Shown: in pieces, positions 57,612 to 64,000 of the stretch | Layout of the letters: every line of letters begins with the position of its first letter | Numbering within the stretch: the first letter of the stretch is position 1 | Source: Stenotrophomonas acidaminiphila | Lineage (GTDB): Bacteria; Pseudomonadota; Gammaproteobacteria; Xanthomonadales; Xanthomonadaceae | Reading direction: 5' to 3' | DNA: 64,000 bases | NCBI GenBank assembly: GCA_002951995.1 | Contig: CP019797.1 | Coordinates: 1,100,501 to 1,164,500 of the forward strand | The notes under the pieces: generated by a model | What the model was told of the DNA's origin: nothing | The model's input: the letters and a program-made list of their open reading frames with translations, nothing else | The model's database searches: none | Program-made: the position numbers and the translations under genes

Positions 57612-58361
57612 GTGACCCGCAAACTCGTGCTGTTGCGCCATGGCCAGAGCCAGTGGAACCTCGACAACCGCTTCACCGGCTGGGTGGACGTGGACCTGAC
57701 CGAGCAGGGCCGCCGCGAAGCCGCCGCCGCCGGCCGGCTGATGAAGGAGGAAGGGCTGCAGTTCGACGTCGCCCACACCTCGGTGCTCAAGCGCGCCATC
57801 CACACCCTGCAGGGGGCGCTGGCCGAGCTGGGCCAGGACTGGCTGCCGGTGAACAAGTCCTGGCGTCTCAACGAGCGCCACTACGGCGGCCTGCAGGGCC
57901 TGGACAAGGCCGAGACCGCCGCGAAACACGGCGAGGAACAGGTCAAGGTATGGCGCCGTTCCTACGACATCCCGCCGCCGCCGATGGACCTGGAAGACCC
58001 GGGCCACCCGATCCACGACCGCCGCTACGCCGGCCTGGACCGCAATGCGCTGCCGGGTACCGAATCGCTGGCCACCACCCTGGAGCGGGTGCTGCCGTAC
58101 TGGCACGATGCCATCGCCCCGCAGCTGAAGGACGGCAGGACCGTGCTGGTCACCGCCCACGGCAACTCGCTGCGCGCGCTGTACAAGTACCTCAACAATG
58201 TCAGCCGCGAGGAGATCCTCGAGCTCAACATTCCCACCGGCATCCCGCTGCTGTTCGAACTGAACGATGACCTGAGCGTGCAGTCGTTCCGCTACCTGGG
58301 CGACCCGGAAGCGGCCAAGAAGGCGGCCGAGGCGGTGGCCAACCAGGGCAAGGCGAAGTAA
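57612..58361 (+). CDS. gpmA: 2,3-bisphosphoglycerate-dependent phosphoglycerate mutase
   Basis: GpmA interconverts 3- and 2-phosphoglycerate in glycolysis. The 249-residue product has [10 protein letters not shown] with the phosphohistidine H10, [21 protein letters not shown] and [11 protein letters not shown] with the second active-site histidine. GTG at 57612 is the start: GGAG lies nine bases upstream, and the protein aligns from there ([12 protein letters not shown]). A terminator follows at 58386. Confidence 0.97.
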   Translation: MTRKLVLLRHGQSQWNLDNRFTGWVDVDLTEQGRREAAAAGRLMKEEGLQFDVAHTSVLKRAIHTLQGALAELGQDWLPVNKSWRLNERHYGGLQGLDKAETAAKHGEEQVKVWRRSYDIPPPPMDLEDPGHPIHDRRYAGLDRNALPGTESLATTLERVLPYWHDAIAPQLKDGRTVLVTAHGNSLRALYKYLNNVSREEILELNIPTGIPLLFELNDDLSVQSFRYLGDPEAAKKAAEAVANQGKAK

Positions 58362-58385
58362 CCCCGGCTTGCTTGAAGCATCGAG

Positions 58386-58414
58386 ACACCCGGCTGCGGC
58401 CGGGTGTTCTCGTT
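58386..58414 (+). terminator. Rho-independent terminator of gpmA
   Basis: The stem ACACCCGGC-TGCG-GCCGGGTGT (58386-58407) is followed by TCTCGTTT, 24 bases after the gpmA stop. Confidence 0.8.
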
Positions 58415-58506
58415 TGTGTCCCCGCCGCTGCCGGTTACCCGACGCCCCCACTGCCCAGCGATGCACCTTCAGTACCGATACGGGACGGGCGCGGTCGCGA
58501 GGCAGC

Positions 58507-58878
58507 TCAGCGTTTGCACTGGACGGAATTGTCGGCGCAGCGCGCGTTGTCGCGCAGGGCGAGATCCTTGCCGACGCCGTAGCCGAACCAGGCCAATGCC
58601 AGCAGAAAGAGCATTGCCCAGGGAATGATCTTTTCAAGGTGATCCGGGTTCTGCATTGAAGCGGTCGCTGCGTGCGGCGGCGTGTCGGCTTCGAGCAATC
58701 GTTCCGGTTCCACACCCAGCGCGGCAGCCACCGCCATCCGCGATTCGTGCGCGGCCCTGCCCCCGGCTTCCAACCGCTGCACGGTGCGCGGGCTCAACCC
58801 GGCCACGGCCGCCAGATGCTCCTGCGACCAGCCGCGCGCTTCGCGCAGTGTCCTGATCCGGTTGCTGTCGATCTTCAT
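58507..58878 (-). CDS. Helix-turn-helix protein with a C-terminal membrane anchor
   Basis: The 123-residue protein joins an XRE/Cro-type DNA-binding domain (IRTLREARGWSQEHLAAVAG, LSPRTVQRLEAGGRA, residues 5-65) to one membrane segment (IIPWAMLFLLALAWFGYGVG, about 87-106) and a short tail with two cysteines. Such membrane-tethered HTH proteins occur widely, but their targets are unknown. AGGAA five bases before ATG 58878 supports that start; ATG 58893 is an alternative with no ribosome site. It is convergent with gpmA. Confidence 0.75.
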   Translation of the reverse strand: MKIDSNRIRTLREARGWSQEHLAAVAGLSPRTVQRLEAGGRAAHESRMAVAAALGVEPERLLEADTPPHAATASMQNPDHLEKIIPWAMLFLLALAWFGYGVGKDLALRDNARCADNSVQCKR

Positions 58879-59068
58879 CGGTTCCTGGTCCATGTGACCG
58901 CATCCATGCTGCCAAAGCAGCGGGCACACTGCCGCAGCGTCGTGGCGGCCGGCCACGACAGCCACACGCCAGATCCACGACAGCCCTTTCCGATCAACGG
59001 TTTGTGGAAAGACCGGGCGCCCGGGCTATGCTGCGGCCGGTTGTTCCATCCAACGCACGGGGGAGCGC

Positions 59069-59440
59069 ATGAACACGTCCACGGAACGGCGCCACTTCTG
59101 GCGCGCACCCTTCCATTCCCCGGCCTGGCTGGTGCGCGCCGATGGCAGCATCCATGGCGGGCAGGTGCACGATGTGTCGCTCAAGGGGGCGTTGTTCGAG
59201 GCCGAACCCGGTGGCGACTGCCGGCTGCACGAGCGCTGCCAGCTGCAGGTCGAACTGTCGCAGGACACGCCGATCCGCATGCAGGCCACCGTGGTGCACG
59301 TGGAAGGGCGCCATGTCGGCCTGCGCTGCGACGAGATCGACCTGGACAGCATCACCGCGCTGCGCCGCCTGATCGAACTCAATGCCGCCGATCCGGCGCT
59401 GCTGGAGCGCGAACTGGGCGCGCTGGTGCGGTACGGCTGA
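59069..59440 (+). CDS. PilZ domain protein
   Basis: The 123-residue protein is a single PilZ domain. RRHFWR near the N terminus gives the RxxxR c-di-GMP-binding arginines and VHDVSLKGALF the D/NxSxxG motif around residue 35. It probably binds cyclic di-GMP and controls a surface function such as motility. No pilus, flagellar or diguanylate cyclase gene is nearby, so the partner is unknown. Confidence 0.85.
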   Translation: MNTSTERRHFWRAPFHSPAWLVRADGSIHGGQVHDVSLKGALFEAEPGGDCRLHERCQLQVELSQDTPIRMQATVVHVEGRHVGLRCDEIDLDSITALRRLIELNAADPALLERELGALVRYG

Positions 59441-59627
59441 GCCACGCCGCCCCGGGGCCGCGCGATGTGCGGGTTGCCGGTTGCGAAGGGTCCCGAGGTA
59501 CTGCCCGCGTCGGCTCGCCGGACCATGACGGCAGGATGCGTGATGCTGCGCTAGGCTCCACCTGGCCGGTGCGGTGGCGCGTGCGCGCTGCCCGGCCGGC
59601 AGGCCTTTCCCGACGAGGAGCAGCGCG

Positions 59628-60107
59628 ATGACCGGCAAGAACACGATCTGCCTGTGGTACGACGGTACCGCCCTGGATGCCGCCACGTTTTATGCGGCGA
59701 CGTTTCCCGACAGCCGCGTGGGTGCCGTGCATCGCGCGCCCGCCGATTACCCCGCCGGCCGCCAGGGCGATGTGCTCACGGTCGAGTTCACGGTGCTCGG
59801 CATCCCTTGCCTGGGCCTCAACGGCGGCCCTGCGTTCCGTCACAGCGAGGCGTTCTCGTTCCAGGTTGCTACCGACGACCAGGCCGAAACCGACCGCCTG
59901 TGGAACGCGATCGTCGGCAATGGCGGGCAGGAGAGTGCCTGCGGCTGGTGCCGCGACAGGTGGGGCCTGTCCTGGCAGATCACGCCGCGCGCGCTGACCG
60001 CCGCCATCAGCGATCCCGACCCGGCCGCGGCCAGGCGTGCGTTCGAGGCGATGATGGGCATGCGCAGGATCGACATCGCCGCGATCGAGGCCGCGCGTCG
60101 CGGCTGA
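59628..60107 (+). CDS. VOC family protein (PhnB/3-demethylubiquinone methyltransferase-like fold)
   Basis: The 159-residue protein has the pattern of the PhnB-like VOC group: ICLWYDGTALDAATFYAATF, GDVLTVEFTVLGIPCLGLNGG and WGLSWQITPRAL. Despite frequent annotation as a methyltransferase, these are small paired beta-alpha-beta proteins without a methyltransferase domain; function is unknown. GAGGAG eight bases before the ATG at 59628 fixes the start. Confidence 0.85.
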   Translation: MTGKNTICLWYDGTALDAATFYAATFPDSRVGAVHRAPADYPAGRQGDVLTVEFTVLGIPCLGLNGGPAFRHSEAFSFQVATDDQAETDRLWNAIVGNGGQESACGWCRDRWGLSWQITPRALTAAISDPDPAAARRAFEAMMGMRRIDIAAIEAARRG

Positions 60108-60220
60108 GCCGCGCATCGGCGCGGCATGACCTTCGGCCTATCCGCGGGCGGGCGCCATCGCCTACGCTCGCGGATTGGCCGCGCGCAGGCGCGGCGTTCC
60201 CTGCAAGGCCGGAGATCCGC

Positions 60221-62319
60221 ATGACCCTTTCCAAGCTCGTCCCGTTGTCCCTGACCGTCGCCATCGCCGCCTCGCTGGCCGCCTGCGGCGGCAACAGCGA
60301 CGCCGCACCGCCCGCCGCCGACGCGGCCGCCAAGCCGGCGTTCGACCTGTCGCAGATCAAGACCCCGTCGGTGGCGTTCAACGTGGCCGACCTGGACCCG
60401 GCGGTGTCGGCCTGCGCCGACCTCAATGGCTTCGTCAACGGCAAGTGGCTCAAGGCCAACCCGGTGCCGGGCGACCAGGTGACCTGGGGCAGCTTCGAGA
60501 TCCTGCGCGAGCGCTCGCTGGAGGTGCAGCACGCGCTGGTGCAGCAGGCCGCCGCGGCCAACGCCAAGGCCGGCACCGTGCAGGCGCAGATCGGCGACAT
60601 CTGGAAGACCGGCTCGGACGAGGCCGCGATCGAGGCCGCCGGCATCACCCCGCTGCAGCCGGAGCTGGACAAGATCGCCGCGCTCAACGACAGCGCCGCC
60701 ATCGCCGGCTACCTGCGCCAGGCCTACGCCCAGGGCCAGGGTTTCCTGTTCTCGCTGTATGCCAGCCCGGACTTCAAGGACTCGGGCAATGTCATCGCCT
60801 ATGTCGGCCAGGGCGGCCTGGGCCTGCCGGAAAAGGGCTACTACTTCGACGAATCGCAGGCCGGGATCCGCGAGGCCTATGTCGCCTACATCGAACGGAT
60901 GCTGGTGCTGTCGGGCGTGGAGGCCGCGCAGGCCAAGGAACAGGCCCAGGCGGTCATGGCGTTCGAAACCCGGCTGGCCAAGGCGTCGCTGTCGCGCATC
61001 GAACTGCGCGACCCGGCCAAGCGCTACAACCCGGTCAGTGCCGCCGACGCCGACCGGCAGACGCCGAACTTCAGCTGGACCGCGCTGTTCGACACCCTGA
61101 AGGTGCCGGCCAAGGACAAGTTCTCGCTGGCGCAGCCGGGCTTCTTCGCCGAGCTCGACAAGATGCTGGCGGAGGTGCCGGCCAGCACCTGGCAGGCCTA
61201 CCTGCGCTTCCACACCGTGGACAACGCGGCGCCGTACCTGAGCAAGGCCTTCGAGCAGGCCAATTTCGATTTCTTCAGCAAGACCCTGCGCGGCCAGCAG
61301 GAAATGCAGCCGCGCTGGAAGCGCGTGCTGGAGTCGGTCAACGGCGCGATGGGCGAGGCGCTCGGCCAGCTGTACGTGGACGCGGTGTTCCCGGCCGAGT
61401 CCAAGGTGGCCATGCAGCACCTGGTGGAGAACCTGTCGGCCGCGCTCAAGGCGCGCCTGGAGACCCTGCCGTGGATGGGCGAGGAAACCAGGAAGAAGGC
61501 GCTGGAGAAGTGGGCCAGCTTCACCCCAAGATCGGCTATCCGGACAAGTGGCGTGACTGGTCGGGCCTGGCCACCCGCGGCGACAGCTACCTGGGCAACA
61601 TGCAGGCCGCGCGCGCGTTCAACTACCGCTACATGCTGGACAAGATCGGCAAGCCGGTGGACAAGACCGAGTGGGGCATGACCCCGCAGACGGTCAACGC
61701 CTACTACAACGCGACCAAGAACGAGATCGTGTTCCCGGCCGCGATCCTGCAGCCGCCGTTCTTCGACGCCAAGGCGGACCCGGCGCTGAACTACGGCGGC
61801 ATCGGCGCGGTGATCGGCCACGAAATGATGCACGGCTACGACGACTCGGGCAGCCAGTTCGCCGCCAACGGCAACTTCGACAACTGGTGGACCGACGCCG
61901 ACCGCAGCGCCTTCAACGGCCGCACCGACCAGCTGGTCGCGCAGTTCGATGGCTACGAGGCGCTGCCCGGGGTGAACGTGAAGGGCAAGCTGACCCTGGG
62001 CGAGAACATCGGCGACCTCGGTGGCCTGACCGTGGCCTACGACGCGCTGCAAATGGCGCTCAAGGAAGACCCGACGAAGAACGTGGCCGTCGACGGCTAC
62101 AGCCAGGACCAGCGTTTCTTCATGAACTGGGCCACGGTGTGGCGCCGCAACTTCACCGAGGGCGAGCTGCGCGTGCGCCTGAACACCGATCCGCACGCAC
62201 CGGCCAACTTCCGCGCCAACGGTGCGCCGTCGAACATGCCGTCCTTCGCCGCAGCGTTCCAGTGCAAGGCGGGTGATGCGATGGTGCGTGGCGACGACAA
62301 GCGCGTGGTCATCTGGTAA
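60221..62319 (+). pseudogene. M13 family zinc metallopeptidase lipoprotein (frameshifted)
   Basis: The repaired product is about 699 residues. The signal ends in the lipobox LAAC followed by GGNSD, so it is a lipoprotein. The N-terminal M13 domain is normal, and the catalytic half has NAYYNATKNEIVFPAAIL, GHEMMHGYDDSG (HExxH, about 534-538) and GENIGDLGG (zinc-binding Glu and Asp). Neprilysin-like enzymes cut peptides up to about 40 residues. The frame breaks in four C at 61524-61527; adding one gives SFTPKIGYPDKW. GGAG six bases before the ATG supports the start. Confidence 0.9.
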
Positions 62320-62351
62320 ACCGCCGGTAGTGCGGCTGGCAACCGACGCAG

Positions 62352-62374
62352 GGCCCGGCGCATGCCGGGCCTTT
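62352..62374 (+). terminator. Rho-independent terminator of the M13 peptidase gene
   Basis: The 8-bp stem GGCCCGGC-GCAT-GCCGGGCC followed by TTT lies about 30 bases after the stop; outer bases CGCA/TGCG extend the stem. Confidence 0.75.
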
Positions 62375-62496
62375 GCGTTCTGGCGTCTGCTGCCGCGTAC
62401 GCCCGCGTGGCGGGCCCGCTGCGGCGATGGCGGTGTCCTGCCGACGGTGGCCGCAGCGCCGGCCTGCGGCCCGCGCTGGCGTCCGTCGCGGGCGAC

Positions 62497-62826
62497 TCAG
62501 TGCGCCCGGCGAAGCGGCGCCGCCGCGCGATGCCGTTCGCGCAGATACAGGAACAGCGGCAACGCCAGCGACGGCCCGACCAGCAGGCACGACAGCGGCA
62601 GCCACAGCCGCGGCATCGCCAGCCTGCGGCCTTCGGCGACCACCAGCACGGCCACGGCGATGCCCGAGACCAGCACGTCCGCCCAGGCAAAGGCGGCGAT
62701 GCGGCCGGAGGTGGCCTGCTGCACCAGCAGCGGCAGGTCGAGGCCATGCGCGGACAGCCACGGAACGAACTGCGACAGCGGCAATGCCGTGCCGGCGATG
62801 CACAGAAGCAGGTAGAGGAACTTCAC
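62497..62826 (-). CDS. DUF2834 family membrane protein
   Basis: The 109-residue protein has three membrane segments: FLYLLLCIAGTALPLSQFVP, IAAFAWADVLVSGIAVAVLV and LWLPLSCLLVGPSLALPLFLY, with LRERHRAA after the last. This is the DUF2834 pattern; function unknown. It starts with GTG at 62826, which overlaps the TGA of the upstream gene (GTGA), with AGGAG about six bases before it, so the two genes are translated together. Confidence 0.8.
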   Translation of the reverse strand: MKFLYLLLCIAGTALPLSQFVPWLSAHGLDLPLLVQQATSGRIAAFAWADVLVSGIAVAVLVVAEGRRLAMPRLWLPLSCLLVGPSLALPLFLYLRERHRAAAPLRRAH

Positions 62827-63275
62827 GGTGTCTCCTGACGTGGGGAATGCGCCATGCGGCTGGGCGCTGCCGGCATGGAGGGGCGGTGGGACGGTACGCG
62901 CGCCGGTGCGCCACACCGGTAGCGCACGCATTGCTGGCCGGTGCGGGTGGCGACGCGCCGGCGCCGGTCCGCGGAACGCTGGAAGCCCGCGCCGGCGCGC
63001 CAGGTCGCACCCCCGCCGGACAGCCCGGCGCTCAGCGCCGGCCCGGTGTCGCCGCGAACCACGACGGCTTTTGTCGGACCGTCGCTTTCCCGGCAGGCGA
63101 GGGGGCGGGGCGCGATACGCAGGGCAGGCTTGTCCGCGTCCGACGCGCAGGCGTCGGGGCTTCCGGCCCAATGCCCGGTGAAACGCGCCGGTACGGCCAC
63201 CCTGCCAGCGCCCGCCAAAGCCGGCAGTGGCGGCAGTGGCGGCAGCCACAGGGTCAACCACAGCAGGTTATCCAT
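62823..63275 (-). CDS. Exported hypothetical protein, coupled to DUF2834
   Basis: The 150-residue protein starts with a signal-like segment (MDNLLWLTLWLPPLPPLPALAG) and then PARFTGHWAGSPDACASDADK and ESDGPTKAVVVRG, a pattern of small secreted proteins in Xanthomonadaceae that I recognise only as uncharacterised. GGGAG five bases before ATG 63275 makes it a real gene. The segment ending CVRYRCG looks like the usual end of the family; the further 30 residues up to the GTGA junction are low-complexity. Function unknown. Confidence 0.6.
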   Translation of the reverse strand: MDNLLWLTLWLPPLPPLPALAGAGRVAVPARFTGHWAGSPDACASDADKPALRIAPRPLACRESDGPTKAVVVRGDTGPALSAGLSGGGATWRAGAGFQRSADRRRRVATRTGQQCVRYRCGAPARVPSHRPSMPAAPSRMAHSPRQETP

Positions 63276-63471
63276 TGCTCTCCCTGGCGATCCCGCGCGG
63301 CGAGCCGCAGGGCCGGTCGGCCGGCCGCGCTCACCGTGGCGCGTATTGTGCGGCATGCAGCCGGTCACCGGGGCCGCTGCGGCGCTGCCGCGGAGATGCC
63401 GGCCGCGGTCGGTCGTGGTATTGATCGGCCACGCCACGGGATGGCGGATCATCGATCAACGGGAGGCACGC

Positions 63472-64000
63472 ATGGTGCCGGAAGCAGGCGGCGCGCACGC
63501 GCCGCTGCAGTGGACAATCGCCGCGCTGGCATTCGCCGCGCACCTGCTGGTCGCCGCGCGTGCGCTGACCCGCGCCAACCGCACCCCGGCCTCGCGCGCG
63601 GCCTGGGTGGCGGTGGTGATGCTCGCCCCGGGGCTGGGGATGCTCGCCTACCTGCTGCTGGGCGAGACCAGCATCGGCCGCGCGCGGTTCCGCCGGGTGG
63701 AACAGGTGCTGCGGCGGATGACGGCGGCCGCGGCCCTGGCGCCGCCGCCCGCAGCGGTTGCGGTGGTGGACGGCGCGGTGCCGCTGCTGGAACTGGCGCG
63801 CACCATCAACGGCCTGCCGGCGGTGGGCGGCAACCGGGTGGAGCTGCTGGGCGAGGAGGGCAGCCCGGCCGATGCGCCCGAGCGCGATTGCCGCCGCGCG
63901 CTGGACGCGCTGGTCGCCGATATCGAACAGGCCTGCGAGAGCGTGCACATCGCCGTCTACATCTGGCTCGACGACGGCGCCGGCGGCCGCCTGGCCGACG
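63472..64000 (+). CDS. Cardiolipin synthase/phospholipase D-like protein (N-terminal part, runs off the window)
   Basis: The first 176 residues are present. Two N-terminal membrane helices (WTIAALAFAAHLLVAARAL; AAWVAVVMLAPGLGMLAYLLLGE) match the PLDc_N anchor of ClsA-type cardiolipin synthases, and ESVHIAVYIWLDDGAGG is the beginning of the first phospholipase D domain, before the HKD motif. Such enzymes condense two phosphatidylglycerol molecules at the inner membrane. GGGAGG five bases before ATG 63472 fixes the start. The catalytic HKD motifs lie beyond the window. Confidence 0.8.
   Translation, partial: MVPEAGGAHAPLQWTIAALAFAAHLLVAARALTRANRTPASRAAWVAVVMLAPGLGMLAYLLLGETSIGRARFRRVEQVLRRMTAAAALAPPPAAVAVVDGAVPLLELARTINGLPAVGGNRVELLGEEGSPADAPERDCRRALDALVADIEQACESVHIAVYIWLDDGAGGRLAD

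Overview
The window looks like chromosome from a high-GC gammaproteobacterium of the Xanthomonadaceae/Lysobacteraceae (Xanthomonas, Stenotrophomonas, Pseudoxanthomonas or a relative; the genus cannot be fixed by eye). Reasons: a fused aspartokinase/diaminopimelate decarboxylase gene, the murL-murD2 pair of the alternative D-glutamate route to peptidoglycan, several large TonB-dependent receptors beside carbohydrate or peptide genes, and very GC-rich codon use. No rRNA, tRNA, CRISPR array, insertion sequence or prophage was seen.

Layout. 0-12.6 kb is housekeeping: the end of a YoaA/DinG-type helicase overlapping tsaB, a secreted SGNH hydrolase, two tandem PhzF-fold genes, the lysC-lysA fusion, murL-murD2, a dienelactone hydrolase, a small HhH protein and ispB. 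12.7-25.1 kb is a maltodextrin locus: GH13 alpha-glucosidase, TonB receptor, GH97 alpha-glucosidase, MFS sugar transporter, secreted GH13 amylase/CGTase-like enzyme and a LacI regulator, with the identical 14-bp dyad TGAATACGTATGCA in three of its promoter regions. 25.1-26.9 kb holds GIY-YIG, DUF2239 and ssb genes. 26.9-29.6 kb is an arsenic cluster (arsH divergent from arsR-arsC-acr3). 29.8-54.3 kb is a peptide and D-amino-acid utilisation region: P1 peptidase, LuxR regulator, dgcN-dgcA-like D-glutamate genes, serine hydrolase, TonB receptor, two S9 peptidases, POT and OPT peptide transporters, two tandem DUF819 membrane proteins, cstA-ybdD and a pirin. 54.3-64 kb is mixed: aquaporin, second pirin, endonuclease V, gpmA, HTH-membrane protein, PilZ, VOC protein, M13 metallopeptidase, DUF2834 and the start of a cardiolipin synthase.

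Two regulatory ideas stand out. The TACGTA-centred operators tie the maltodextrin genes to the LacI protein. A second dyad, ATsGGG-N6-CCCGAT, lies upstream of the P1 peptidase, dgcN and the 36.4-kb TonB receptor, each time with a -10-like hexamer 21 bases downstream, which puts the dyad near -42.5. It may be the operator of the LuxR-type regulator encoded beside it.

Data caution: seven genes carry eight frameshifts, and every one is cured by adding one G or C to a G/C run of four to seven bases. This is best explained by base-calling or assembly error, so these genes are probably intact in the organism. They are listed as frameshifted, with the repaired span.
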